Assembly: GCA_017163975.1 (NCBI GenBank)
Contig: JAFFSR010000242.1
Span: 3,683,001 to 3,747,000 of the forward strand
Length of the DNA stretch: 64,000 nucleotides
Origin: Anastatus disparis
Lineage: Eukaryota > Arthropoda > Insecta > Hymenoptera > Eupelmidae
Direction of reading: 5' to 3'
The notes below the pieces were generated by a model. That model saw nothing but the letters and a program-made list of their open reading frames with translations. It did not search any database and had not been told where the DNA came from. This document shows positions 23,485 through 37,655 of the stretch, piece after piece. Within the stretch, counting starts at the first letter, position 1. Each line of letters opens with the position of its first letter. A program made the translations under genes and the position numbers.

Positions 23485-25500
23485 AGCCCATACTTCATAC
23501 CTACAGTATTTAAAAGTAGGCTAATAGAAGCTCGCACACATTGATTATCAAACATAATGATTTAAAGTGCAAAAGAGCCTAACGCAGGTCATACAATACT
23601 AATACACATTTAAGCATTTAGCCTGAGGCTAAAAATTGTTGTGCAATTTACTTGACTCGTACATAATACTGAAAAGACGCAACAGGTGCTTCTTGCTCTC
23701 TCTCTTTCTCATTCTTTCTTCAAGAGCGCACACAGGGGGGGAAAGAAGAAGGCATTGGAGTGAAGAACCGTTTGTTCGTCGCGCGCGTATATATATATAT
23801 ATATACAAGCGTTCAGCTCGAGCAACGGATTGCTAACGAAACTGAGAGTCGTTTCGATCTCAATTCCCCGTTGACGGTATGGGACCCGCCTTCATATCTG
23901 TATACATAACATCGGCTTAAGGGGTCAATTTTTATGTAAGGGTTATAAATACTTTCAATGGATTATGTTATAAAAGGCTCAAAAATAGAAGCCAACACCT
24001 GACGCTTTATATATAGAATAGACTTTTTAATGGGAGGATCAGTTTCGTCAGGGAGAGTTTTCAAGGAATTTCAATATTCTGGGTTATGATGTTAGCCATC
24101 AAAATTCATTTCTTTTTAAAGATTTTTCAATTTTTCAATATTAAATAATTTTTATTTGTTTGTTTTTCATTATCATTGATTTCTATCTTTTTAATAAAAA
24201 AAATATAAACGCAGTTTTCAAAAAAAATTATTCAAATATTTTTTTATTTTTATTTACACATTTGTGAAAAAAATTTTTAATTGGTTTAACTTCCATCTTC
24301 TTATGCTAAAAAAATCATTTTAAAAAGATTTATTATACACATATTTCAAAATTATAGTTTTTATATATAAATAGACTTGGAAATTCATACAATTTTTTAT
24401 AATATAATTAACCATATAAAATGTTAAATTTATTAGTCTCGCTTTATTCTCACATAAAATATAACAAAAACTAATTAATAGCATAGCACAAAAAAAAGGA
24501 TTAGAAAATATTATGAAGGTTAATTGTATGTAGATACTTTTAAAATTAACCTTACTGTTACTTAATATCAAAAGTGAAGAATACGTATAATCTTTTAAAA
24601 GTTATTTTTTAAAATTCTTTTTCATTAATCTTTCTATTATGATTTATAGTACTCGCTTAATGTTCTACATCAATCTATCACCCGAATCGTAATTATATTC
24701 ATTATTCACATTCCCTCTGGTGAATTCAGGCAAAAGTAAGTGAATGAAGAGAAAAATATTTTTTTTAATTAAAATAAATCAAGCGCAAAAAAATAAAGCG
24801 CACTACTTAATTATTATTTTTGCACTTCATCGAACTCATACTTTTCTATCTGATCATCATGATGATGTGTTTTATGCTCTTTAATTTTAATAATTTTATC
24901 AAAATATTGTTTTTCTCTTTTCTTTATAATCTATTTTAAATTAAATAAAAAAATCGATGATTTACACGAAAATTATTTTAAATTAGCAATATTGTATCGT
25001 ATTCGTTTTTCTATTACATTGATGTCATGTTGAATATACATATTTAATTATTCATTTATTGATAGATTGTCGTTAAAAATTTTTTTTTTCATTTAAATTT
25101 TGTTTTTTAATAAAAATAACATCATTCCTTTACTGTTTACTGTCAATCAAAATTTTTGTTTTTATACTCTAGAATCTCAGCTATTTGATTTATGTTAATG
25201 CAAATTCTATTTCAAGATCAATATTTCACATTGAATTTATTAACTGAAGATTAAATATTTGATGTAATTTAAAAAAGAAAAGATTTTTATTACTTTTATC
25301 GTAAGTTCATTAAAAATATATAGCAAACTAAAATCCATCATCCAATCATTTGAAATAAACTAGCGAATAATTCTAGTCTCCGAAAAACATCGTCAGATAA
25401 GACAGTTGTTCCGTAAAATATATTCCGCAATATCTCGTATACTAAAGTCCTACGCTAAAAAAAAAAGAAGAAAAAAAAATTCTCCAAGCATCTCATAGGC
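23485..25500. other. GC-richer island then AT-rich stretch
   Basis: At 23690-23900 lies a GC-richer segment with pyrimidine runs, GGGGGGAAAGAAGAAGG, an 18-bp (TA)n run at 23788-23805 preceded by GCGCGCG, and CCCCGTTGACGG. The rest to 25.5 kb is AT-rich with only a low-complexity 83-codon minus-strand frame (24320-24571). Confidence 0.5.
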
Positions 25501-26200
25501 ATGTAAAATCTTGAAGTGTGATCTTTCTGAAAAGTTCCATCCGCAGTTTCTCTCGAGTCTCTTACAAACTGATCGATCTCCTTGCTCTCGAGTCCTTCTG
25601 CTCCGTACTTTTCCGCTTTATGGGCACGTATGTGTACGTATACATACGTATCCTTTCCACCGAAATATCGTCACATCTTCCATCCACAATCATCAGGGAT
25701 TCCAGCGATGACTTTGCTCTTGGAATTTAAACATTTAGGAAGAGGAAAAGAGGGGCTTTTTATATTCGTGTACTCCGAGAAAGGCTACGGAGAATGAATA
25801 ACATAGATTTTAATGTGTATGTGCGTGCGTGCACGTATATTTTTGTACGTATGTGTGTGTGCGTGGTTAAGAAGTACAGAGGTTGGTTTGCTTGGTTGCT
25901 TTGCTTTGCTCGTTCTCGGTGGGTTTCGCCAAGAAGATGTAACGGTAAACCCGCGGCCGTCGGCGTCCAATGAACCCACACTCCACAAGAGGAGGCTAAA
26001 CGAGGAGAAGAGAGAGAGGCGAAGTAAGCAAGCTTAAAACAGCCACGTCCTTTCTCTCTTTCTATCTCTACCTTTCTTTCTGTGTGGTATATATTTTCTT
26101 CTTTCTTTCTCCTCTCTTCTTCTTCTTCTTCTTCCTTTTCATTCCTCCGAGCCTCAGGAGCTTCATGTTCGCATGTTCCTTGTATATGTGAATTTATTTG
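25501..26200. other. GC-richer, CpG-containing island
   Basis: One of the least AT-rich stretches in the window: TCTCGAGTCCTTCTGCTCCG near 25585, GTGCGTGCGTGCACG near 25822, and CCCGCGGCCGTCGGCGTCC near 25951, then a purine block (25990-26030) and a pyrimidine block (26045-26160) with (CTT)6 at 26116-26133. Several overlapping frames of 66-85 codons on both strands reflect the lack of stop codons in this composition; none resembles a known protein. A promoter or 5' exon is possible but unproven. Confidence 0.4.
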
Positions 26201-27880
26201 CCAGAAGACTCACCACCTAAGAAAGTTCACGAGAGGCTGCTTTTGCACGAAGGTGATTTCTTATGGCTGGAACACGTTGTCTTTTTTTTTTCTTTTCAAC
26301 TTTTTTACTTTTATTTTATTTTTTTTCTCTTTTTGCTGAATGTGGGAAGACTTATTTTCAAAGATCTTTTTGTTACTTGTTTTTTTTAAGTTTCAAATTT
26401 TGAAAGGATTTTACAGTTGTTTCAATAATTCGAGATAAAGTTTTATTCCAAGGTTATCCAAAAAAAAAAGCTATAATATTAGTCAGTAAGGAATAAAGAT
26501 AATCAGTACATGAATAGTTGCAAATAATGATTGAGATAATTTGAAATTGTAGATGAATGAAATTTCTGAATTTGGAACATAATTGGTGTGAGAATCCAAG
26601 GAAAATAAAGTAAATTAACAATTAGCCTCCAAAGAAACATAAGTTTACCTAATCTTCTGAAATTGTACGCGTGCTTAAACTACACGATAATATCACTTGT
26701 TCCAGAGATTCATTATACGATTTTGGGAAACTCCCATAGCGGTTTCTGATGTTCTTTTTTTACTTCGTTTCCTGTGTCTTTTTTTATTTTTTTGGTGGAA
26801 TCTTGTGTTTTTTTTTCAAAGTCGAATGATATCTTAAATTGAAACTAAAATAAAGCTGTAAGGTGCGCTTGTTTGCACGACATTTCCAAGTTTTACTTTT
26901 AAAAAACCGTTAACGGACAGCAGATTGAATCATCCAGCTTGGACTTCCTACCTTGAAAGTAAACATACTTCTTCATAGATTATAATTATTCTAAAAGAAT
27001 TTTATTTCAGTCACATTCGATAATTTTGGTTAAATTCATATAAGATATTTTTATAAAATAAATACAGTAATAAAAATTTATCAGGCGGAATGGATTTAAT
27101 CTAATGAATGTCTTAATGGTTGTCAATGAATATTATGGTATCGTTGAAAGCGGTGTATCCAGAAATATTTGATATTGAATTCCATTATTAAAAATTACCA
27201 TCCCGTAATATTAAAATAAATTCCAAAAATATCTGAAATGATAATTAACTTTTGGTATACGGTTATAATGGATCGTAACCTGTCATAAAATCTGGCCTCA
27301 GCAAGGTCATACTTTACATAATTAAAAATCCATTCACTCTTCGTTATAATGTCCTCTCTAATCCTTCCCTAGGGGTTCCTCTCTCTCTCTCTCTCTCTAA
27401 CGACAATTGTGCGGGCACACTTTACAAAGGCATAACATGTTAAAAAGATTAGCATCGTAATGTCCATGATTCAGCCGAAAACAAAAAACAAAGTGGGAAA
27501 GATAGGAATAAAAAAAAAAGGAGAAGACATTGCGCAAGCCAAAGACTCTCTAACGAGAGTCAAAGTCCCAGGGTCTTTTTAAACGTATATACCTTTTATA
27601 TTATAACCCGTTTGGTAGGGGAAGAATATCCTATAGACCAAAATACCTTCTTCGTATTTCTTTGTGTATACGAATGTATTTGAAGACTTGGTTCCATGGC
27701 CTAATACGTTTGCTTTAGACATTACAACACCTACGAACATGAATCTTGAATTTTCAAGCAGGTTTAGGATGGATATATTTGCCTCTTTTTCTTTTTATAA
27801 GTTGTCAGGTGAGCCTAGAGTCCAGTCTTTTTATTAGACTTTATATATTCTGATATGTGTGTGTGCGTGTTTTGTTCTTA
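26201..27880. other. AT-rich non-coding stretch
   Basis: T-rich runs at 26280-26330 and 26750-26820 and a (CT)10 run at 27379-27398. No protein-like frame or repeat of interest. Confidence 0.55.
27379..27398. repeat. (CT)10 microsatellite
   Basis: Uninterrupted 20-bp CT run. A second 20-bp CT run lies at 28029-28048. Confidence 0.9.
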
Positions 27881-28210
27881 AACTCCCTTCCTTTTTCATG
27901 CGTCCACGTATATATTCTTCTCCTTCTTTAACTTCATTCTTCTTTATACTTTCGTGTGGCCGAGAGCCTCCATTGCGTCATCGCCCGGTAAGATCACCGG
28001 CCTGAATCTAGGTCGCCCTCTCCTCTTTCTCTCTCTCTCTCTCTCTCTTTTGCTCTTTAAGTCTTTCGCCTTTCTGTTCTTCATTTCTTTCCCTTTTTCT
28101 AGTTTTTTTTTTTATATTCCTTTTTCCTGTTCTTCTGGTGAAGACTTGGACTTGGTCATAGCGCGTGACTTTTTTTTAATCTCTTTCGTTGAATTTCTTC
28201 AAATATAATC
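27881..28210. other. GC-richer pyrimidine-rich island
   Basis: Contains CGTGTGGCCGAGAGCCTCC, CGCCCGGTAAGATCACCGG and a (CT)10 run at 28029-28048. CCCG|GTAAG near 27985 would be a good splice donor in form, but there is no coding frame to attach it to. Confidence 0.4.
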
Positions 28211-31200
28211 GATTCCTGATGTCATAATAGGATTGTATAGGGTAGCTAAACTGCAAAGTAGTAGTTTAAAAATTTAATCTTTTTTCCTGGATTTCTTGGA
28301 ATTTATGAAACCTGCTTTTTAGTGAACGCACTGTACAGCTGATGGAAGGTGCTTTTTTAAAAAATCACTTCGAGTTAGATGAGATTTTTATTTTTTAATT
28401 CTCACCATCAGATTTTATAAATTTCATAAATAATGCACGGAATTTAAAAATAATTTTAAAAAGTTCATTCTATACATCTTTTGTCATTTAATGAGAATTC
28501 ATTGAAACATCTCGTCAAATTCATGATTTGAATTGTATTTTAAAAAAGATGAAACTGAATAAAATGATCATTATGTAAAATATTATATGTTAACATAATA
28601 CAGCCACTTTGAATACACGTGGGTAATAATCTACAAATTTTAATTATAAATTATTCATCAATATTTTACTTTGTAGAGTAAATAGTAGTATCAATAAACA
28701 AACTGCAAAAAAATAGTATTAAAAAATGACGAATTCACGTGAAATATCACCTTACTCTGATTCCCCTAACTTCATCAAGGGTATTTCAGTGATATGATTC
28801 AGAAGCTGATGATCAACATCTACAACTTATTCATGGGAATTCCACGAAACTTTTGTAGATCAGAAAAAAGGAAAGAAAAAAAAATTAAAAAGAGAAAAAT
28901 GGATGCACATGAAAAAAAGTCCGTGTAAGATGGGTAAACATTCGATTTATCTCTTTTTTTCTTCTTTTTATATACGTAACCTACCATTTTCGTTGCCGCT
29001 TGTTTGTGTTAATTGGCCTTAACAAGTTTCCCCAGTGATTTTTGGCAGGGGTTTATTATATGCAGCGGGATTCCTTCTTTTCTTTCTCAAAAGTACATCC
29101 ATGCACGCATGGAAATATTTTTTTTTTTTGCTTTTTATTTTTCTTAAAAACTCCCTCCAGGTGGTTAGGCGGCTCGGGTTATATGGAAATTTTACACGTA
29201 TTGCTGGTAATTAATTTTATTTTCTTAACGGTACCCGTCCTATATATACCGGCCTGCCGATTCTACAAGGGGGGCTGTTTTAAAACTTATGAAAAAAGCG
29301 AAAAATTTTTATTATTATTATACGAGTGCGATATGTGCAAATTGGTGTAATAATTCCTTTTTTTTAATGTGTTTTCGTTATAAACATATTCATTGATTTG
29401 GGCGAATAAGATAAGAGGTATTAAACTGATTGTACTGTAATAAAAATTTTTAATTTTTGGGATAATTGGTAATTATGTAATAATGCTGTATCTTGAATAA
29501 TAAAGTATCATTATGTGCTCTTAAAGAGAATAGCTTCGATATAAGATGATGCTCTTTATTACGAATAAACGTGTAAAATAAAATAAAATAATTCTGATTT
29601 TTTTTAGAAAAAAAATGAATTATTTTATTTAAATATCCTGATTATGCAGAAACGTGATGTTATGGTTATCAAAAGTAAATATCAAATTCGTAATAATAAT
29701 ACATATTATTAATATTAACAACGCATAATATATAGTTTAATGTCCAGACTTATAGCACGTGTATTTAACCGATGATAAATTGGATTTTTCTGTTTCCTTT
29801 TTGATTTTAGTTTTTGTTAAAAAACTTGGTCGCATAAATGTCTCATTGCTTAAAAATAACAAAATTTTTTTTTTAACTATTCTAAATAATACTAAGTAAT
29901 ACCAAGCAATTCAATGGAACGTCTGGGGGCAATATCGATAAATATTGCATCACGTAATTCAACAATAAGTTGAATATCTAATCAAATTTATTTAAAAAAC
30001 AATCGCTTTATTCTTTTGTTTATACGCTCATACCTTGAAACAAGTATAAATAATAAAATTAAGTTAATCAGTTTCATATATCTTACGGCTTAAATTTATT
30101 CCGCGTCTTTAGAGAACTGTTATATCATAAAATGTAAATAATATAACTTTATTATATACCTGTTTTGGTTTCCTCTTAAATTTAAGAAAATAAAATTATA
30201 AAATGATTATTTTTTTTTTAAAACAAACCATTATTGGTTTAAATTTGAACTTAATGTACAATCTTCGTATTCAGGTTGCGGCAAATATGTCACATTCAAA
30301 TGTTTGTGTTTTTTCCAGATTTTTCGTATGATAAATTTGATTTATTGAAGAACAATCGTAAAGTTGAAAATGGTTTTAAATATATTTTAACTTCAAGTTA
30401 AAAATAAATTTTAAATATATCTTCAAAAAGAAAAATGTATAATATCAGTGACCTTTTTCAAAACTTTATCACAATTATTCTTAGGTGACATTGAAGGGTC
30501 AGTCAAAACTGATTGTATGAAACTAGAATGTAAGTAGCTTTTGAAAAAAATTTCAATCGCATCAAGAAAATAATTTAAAATCTCACCTTTGGATAGATCT
30601 GCGTCATAGCGTCAAAAATTTCAAATGAAATATTTTGAATTTAACGCTTAACATACACATTGATAAAATATCAAAACAGCCTACGAAATGTCTTATACAA
30701 GTTTAATCTTGTCTGCATGAAAAATCTTGAAAATTAAATAATTCTGCGGGGGCAATGAAAGTCCAAAATGTTAAAATGTAATCCATTCCGTATAATATAG
30801 TCGGGGCCAACGTAACGTATTGGAATGACATTTAAATACAATTATCTTAAAAAGCGCACGAGTTAAGCTCTTTTTTTTCTCTCTTTTTTCGTTGTCAATA
30901 TACTCTATATGTATCAAGCAAAATGTAAAAAAAAAAAATTTATTCGCAAACTTTGCCAGGGGGAAAAAAAAGTTCGATAACACGAGGTGAATCTTTAATG
31001 AATCTTAAGTGTATAGGTTATACGTAGAATAAGTCACGTATAAAACGAACGTGAAATAATAAAAAAAAAAATCAACAATGCATATGTGGCATTGCGTTCA
31101 ACAGTATATAACATGGCTAATAAAATAGTACAAATACATATTGCGACTTATAAATTTTTTATTCAATTGGACATTGGAGTCTTTGAGGTTATGTATACAT

Positions 31201-32600
31201 CCAAAATTATCAAATCGGTATTATAAATTTTTTTCAACGGTTCTCTTTTTTTTACTACGTTTTCCTTCCTTCTTTGAAGTTCGATGGAACTATTACTAAA
31301 GCTTCAGGTGACAATATCGATTTGTAAAGGATAAAAAAAAAGAGGTGACTTTATGCATACTGTAGAGTATGACAATAAGATTCTTGATATACATTATGTT
31401 TTTTTAACGATAATACATAAGAGAATAGAATTTTTTGACCTCTTGATCGGTCAAATCGGGATTTCAAAATCTGTTTATCATTGTACACTTATATCAGACG
31501 GGGATTTTGTAATCGTCAAGAAAACAGTACTCAATGCAATTGCAGTAATGGATAAATTTTGTTTGATTGAAAAAATAGATTTATCAATAAGAGTCTTATT
31601 TTTACGATATTCGAACTTTTATTGTCATACTTAAAATGCCTTATTTATTTAAAATTTTGATTATTCAAAATTTTTTAAGCGAAAAAATCAGTTTAATAAA
31701 TTTACTATATCTTATGTGCGTATCAAATTAATGAAAATCGGAAATAGCAGTAGCACTTTACAAAATGATATTTTAATTTGAAGAATCTTGCATCTCAATA
31801 CGGCGACAAACAAATGACTAATCATTTGGATTACGATAATAGCCACGTGTGTATATGCATACGATATCTAATTTCCATAATTCTAATGTTACACCTTAAC
31901 GCGTCACACCTTTACCTCTTCATTTCTCATTCCATGTTCAATTTTTAATTCAAAACAAAAAGAAAACGGGTCACACGTGTATTATATCTTCTCTTTTTTT
32001 CCTTCTACAAACAATCAGACTCACATCTATGTATTTTTCTCTTTCTTTTACACGATGCTTAATATTTTTTTTTTTTTTACTGTTCGATGACTTTGAATAT
32101 AAAATATTTAAACTTATCGCTTTCGCATAGACATTAAATTAGATAACAGGCCAGCATATTTATAACCGCAGAACAAAGAAAAATTTTTTATTGTCACCTT
32201 TGCAATAAGTCGGAGAGATTTGAAGGTGAAAGATTTACTAATTTTGCGTAAGAATAACTAAGGAGTTGAAAAATGTATTAATATAATTTTAAAATCCAGT
32301 ATTATTTGCTATAGCGATTATAAGATTATTGACCCCTTCGAAATTCTTTTGGAATTATATTCAATGACAAAATACGTTTAGTAATATCCTAAAAAATCCT
32401 TGACGTAATTCAATAGTCTTTTTATTAAAAAAAAAACAGATTATTGAATATAAAATGACATATCCAACTTAATTGAAAAGAAAATGTCTAAAAATAAATA
32501 TTTTAATAAAAAAACTTGGAAGCAATTCTCTGTTATAGCAATTTTCTTTCTTTTGTATTTTATTTTATTATCATACTTTTATTAAATATTAACAACTAAT
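28211..32600. other. AT-rich non-coding stretch
   Basis: Open frames of 102 codons (29042-29350, plus) and 93 codons (31353-31634, plus) show no domain or motif I can identify and appear to be chance frames. Long T- and A-runs are common. No further structure was noted. Confidence 0.55.
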
Positions 32601-32930
32601 TTCCAATAGTCGCCGGAGGAAAGAGAGGATGTCCTCTACTTTTCTTCATCATTTCGAGTATCCGGAAAGTCCATTATTACAACAATATCCGCTCGAGGGG
32701 AATTTGCGGAAAAGCCTCGAGCTAAAAGGTGTATAGTATAATACGACGACGCTAAGCAAGAAAACGCGCTCAAAGAATATACTACACAGAGAGAGAAGAG
32801 GAAGGATAGAGAAAAAGAGATAGGTTGAATTTACAGTTATCTTGTTCGCGGCAACAGCAGCAACAGCGATGTTGTTTCTTGTCGCGATCGACTCGCCTAT
32901 GAACACGTGGTATTTTATATGCGTCTTTCT
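32601..32930. other. GC-richer mixed island
   Basis: CGCCGGAGGAAAGAGAGGA, CCGCTCGAGGGG, ACGACGACGCTAAGC, a purine run (32790-32820) and CGGCAACAGCAGCAACAGCG. A short minus-strand frame (85 codons) spans it but resembles no known protein. Confidence 0.4.
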
Positions 32931-35900
32931 TTACTCGCTATATATGATTTTATATGCATATCTATATAGACGCAGTTAATATAATGTGCTTGATCAAAAT
33001 TTTATAGATCAGTAGATGAGCTGATAGTAATGAATAGAAAAAAAAATATGATTGACACTTGTTTGGAAGTGAAAAATTTTATTCTCATGATAATCTTTGC
33101 GCTCAATGATGAAATTTAAATTTTATTTACGTTACATTTTTAGTTGTTAAAATTAGCATGAACACTCGCGATATGGCATGTAATAAGTTTTTTTTTATTT
33201 AATGTATTTTTAAATACACGTTACAATATGGAATTTTAAAAAAATATTTATAATACGAACATCGGAATGAAGATTCTACTTAATAATAATTTATAGTTTG
33301 TAATGATAATGATTTAACGCATAATACTAAGGCTAATAAATTATTTATTCCTTTTTAATAATAAATAATGATTAAACGTTACGTTTCAAGCCAACAAGTT
33401 AAGGCTAAATTATTTCTTTTATTTTTTATATTCATAAAACTTAATGATATTCATGATATGACAAAGAAAAAAAATAAAAAAATCTTAACGTTACACGAGT
33501 GCTTTACCATTTGGACCTGACACCAGCATGCGAACACGACGTACAGTTGGCTTACGTATATATACGTAATTGCAAAAACAACATCATCAGCTTGCTTCTC
33601 TTACCATAAAACAAGCTCTACCATTAGTCGTTACTTAATTATGTAAAAAAGCAAAGAAAAAAATCAATAATAACTTATCATTTATTAATACCTTTTGAAT
33701 AATTAAATTCTTTAAAAAAAATCAAGATTTACATGTCTTATCGACAAAGCAATCCTAACCCTTTAGAATTTTTAACATAGCTACACGGTTGTGTAGCATA
33801 TTTTTCTGATATCAGTTATATCAAATTTGCATGCAGGTGTTAAAGTACACCTAACAATTTTAAAAACATCAAAATATGCCTCTAAGCCATGTTTCGATAA
33901 ACTCTCTTTCTTTCTTTCTCATTATGTGCATAAAATGCACGTTGAGAGGTATTCGGGCAAGGTCTTGTATACTTATAGAAAGCTTAACATTATCACGCGT
34001 TGAACTTGATATATCGAATAAAAGAAAAATAAAAAAAAAATGAGCATTTTTTTTGTTCAAAGATTACATATATTTTTGTCTGTACGCGTTGTTATCTCAG
34101 AAATGCAGCGGTCAATTTATTGAGATTCAATCTTGTAGGTTAATCGCTTTTTCAAGGGATTGTTTAACTTTTCAGATAAAGAACCTATTCTTGTTATTTA
34201 TTCATAACTTCGTCAATTGTTCAATTGTCATTTATGTTTTAATTTTATCCAAATTATATCTTTTAATAAATTATAATTTTGAAATTAAAATTTTATCAAG
34301 AAATTTTTCTTACAGTAAAAGTATTGAATAAAATCTCTTCTAAAAGTATATATCACTGAATGGTTTTTTAAAAAAGTGAAATATTCGAAAAGAAAGCCCA
34401 TTCTCAAATCGTTTTCCACCCTCGCTCGAGTAAACTCTTTAACTAACACTTATATATAGACACCGGAAAACCTTTTGAAATCTATGCGACCCTCGAATTC
34501 TCCTAAAAAAATCTTTTTTTTTTTCATGGAAACTAAGAGTATCCGCTAACATACCTGACCCGATACATCGAAGGGTTGTAAGCATGTTTTCCAGTGTGAA
34601 GCGCCATACGGAATCCGCGTTTAAAGCTTTCGAAAATAAAGGTGCATATATCCACCAGCATAGGCACACCGTATACTAAAAATCGTTTATTTATTGGATA
34701 TTTTTACCTGCGCCCCTCTTCTATCACGCGTGTTATTTACAAAAAGAAAATACAAACCCCTTTTTCGATACAGGTAAGTGAAAAAAGAAAAAAAAAACAA
34801 CGAGAGATTTCACTCTTTCTATCTGCCGATTTCCGGTGTTCGAAGGAAAAGAGATTGAAAAGATTTATTTAGGGTTGAAATATAAATGTCTATATATACA
34901 CCCCTTTCACCCTCTAGCATAATCATTTCCTTCTTTTTTTTTATATTAAAGATTTACTTCCGGTTCCGATATGTGTATCAAATACATTGTTTTAATAGAC
35001 GATTGTATATTGAATTTTGTAACACAAGAGATCGATCATATGTATCAGATGTAAAAGGATTTTTTTTATACTATTTGATTTCTCAGATTAGCCTTGGAGC
35101 AATTAAAACAAAAGCCAATGGGATATAATAGATTTCATTGATACATATAAACCTTGGATAATGCATTAAGAATGAATGAGCTTGTGGCTTTTTTTTATTC
35201 TGTTTTTTTTTATAAATTGTTTAGAACAGACCGTTAAGATTTGAATTGTAAAAGGTTACGATTGTTTATAATGAATAGCTTCGCATTGTTTTACTCTGTT
35301 CAAATTTATATTTAATAAAATGATAAAAAATAATGAATTTTTATTAATTTTATTTTCATGATTAATACATACGTATACATGATATAGAAAATATCTAAAT
35401 ATTGTTTTTTTAAATTATCCCAAATTCGTTAAAAATAAAATATAAGATTTTTTTTTAAATTTAAATAAAACTGTATCTCTTCTTCTACACTAATTTGAAA
35501 AACATTATCGTTGCATTTGAAAAAAATGTGAAGAAATATCTTTTTACATAAATTAAAAATATTTCCTTTTTTCTTATTCTTCGCTAAAAGCCAAGTATAT
35601 AGAAAAATTTCTTTGCATGACAAAGATTCCGCTTGACGAAGTTTAATGACATTCATTGTGGAAATAGATAGCTTCTTTCAAAACCACACCCACTTCTATT
35701 TATAGAGAAAAAAACTATATTTTTATGTAAAATAGAAGAAAAAAAAATAACAGAAACGTATAAAGAACCTAAGAAGATACGTATATGAATTGCTGTTCTA
35801 CTGAATTATGATAATACAAGACCAATACGAAAGTAACAGTTATGCGTATATAAAAGCTCATTGCAATTTGCATGTGTATCTATTTTATTTTATTCTTTTG

Positions 35901-36380
35901 CTCGTTTCAAATTTTATTTCATAATTAAGAATATACATTTTTTCAAATCTCTTTTACGTGACTTTTAATATCGATGTAATACAGTAAATTATTCACTAAT
36001 ATATCATTGATCTAAATAAATATTTTTTTACAGTTCAAGTTAAAGCTTTTAATCTTATAATAAAATGATGCAGCTTTTTGCTATTTGAATTCTCAAAGCA
36101 AATCGTAAATAAAAAACCTGCTTTGACAAACTGGAGAAACTACTTTTTTTTTATGTACAATAGCATCTAAGGTGTTTCTGAAATTTAATAATACTATCAT
36201 ATTACGTATTAAAGATTAATATCCGAAATAAATTATGGAATAACATTCCTAAGGTATCGGTAACCTTTAATAATTTAATAATCTTTTTATTTCTGAATTT
36301 TGATCAAAAAAATAAATTAGCGCAGGCTCTGTATATTGAAAGGGTGCTAAGACTCTCATGATTAAAAAAAAAGAAGAAAA
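32931..36380. other. AT-rich non-coding stretch
   Basis: No supported gene. Moderately balanced sequence at 34380-34880 carries overlapping frames of 76 codons on both strands with no recognisable domain. The remainder is AT-rich. Confidence 0.55.
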
Positions 36381-36700
36381 AATTTTAACTGCACTCGAAA
36401 GCATATGCCCATCTTTCTCTGGTTCTTTCTCGCTTCGCGTTAATTAAAACGTACAGAGAACCGCATCAACGATGACTACTAGGACGAGCGACGACAACCT
36501 ACGAATATACACGGCCAGTAAGATACATATAACGAGTAAACCGCTAGTTGTTTGCTATATACCAAGAACGAGACAACGAAAAAGAAAATAATAAAAAAGT
36601 AAAAAAAAAAAAAAAAAGAAAAAGAAGGATAGAAAGAGAGAGAAGGATATATGCGAGAAGACAGAGAGACTACACGCGCAAAACCTGCCTCTTACATATA
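36381..36700. other. Pyrimidine-to-purine switching island
   Basis: A short pyrimidine-rich block (36410-36440, with CGCTTCGCG) is followed by CGATGACTACTAGGACGAGC and a long purine-rich block (36565-36675) containing an A17 run at 36601-36617. Lys/Arg-rich frames here are compositional. Confidence 0.4.
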
Positions 36701-37655
36701 TCTATACTTATATATATATACCAGGACCTTGAAAGTGCTTGAAGCGGCTCACAGACATGTCAATGAACCTATTAAAAATAAAACTCGTTATCGTGCTGCT
36801 ATACGCAACAAAAAAAAAAAAAAAGAGAGAAACGAAAAAAATATAATAAGAAACGATTGAGTATAGGGATAAAAAAAAAAGAGAAGAAAAATAAGAATCG
36901 AAATACAAAGTTTGACGATCGATATGGGTAAAGGAAAGATTAAGGAAGAAGTCGATTTATGTATAATGTGGAATAAGGAATTGTATTTACGATTATATAC
37001 TTTATTTATGTATTATAGTGTATAAGCTGGAGCTTGAGAATAGGTATGCGTTTGATATTTTTAAAAAGATGTTAACCTTCACTGGTGTCAGCAAGTGCGT
37101 TGACTGTTTTATCATATTAACTTAGGTTTGTTCCGTTGCTTAAGCAAAAAAAAAAGTATAAAATAGATCCAAGGATATATTATTTAAGGACTGTTATGTT
37201 TATTTATAAAAAAAAGATTTTTTATGTATTATTGTTGTTTAGTTTCGTTTTTACTCCTTTAAGGATTAAAAATTTAACTTTTCAAAATGCGCTGATTTTT
37301 ATTTATTTTATCAAATATCTATAAAAAAGCTAATCTATAATTAATATTGGTACAATTCAATTTTTTGTGTACCTTAAAATTTAACTTTCAAGGAATAAAC
37401 GTTCTTTTTCTTACAATAAAGTTATTAGATATAAATTATCGAGCAATTTCTATTTTGTACGAGTAGTTGGTTAAAAAAATTTGACGTTAAGAAAAAAAGT
37501 TGCCTTCCATTATTAGGGTTAAATTTATTTACAAATAAATAGCTATAATTGGTCAAACATTTCTCGTTGAAGCACACCGATAGTAAATCATACCTCGGCA
37601 TACGGACATATTGTCACGAATTTTAAGTTAAAAGTGCAATTAAAAAGAAAAAAAA

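Noticed and set aside
27975..27995. Splice donor at CCCG|GTAAG
   Set aside because: Good donor form, but no coding frame or paired acceptor to support an exon.
31353..31634. 93-codon plus-strand frame
   Set aside because: Ile/Val/Phe-rich, without domain or coding context; likely chance in AT-rich DNA.
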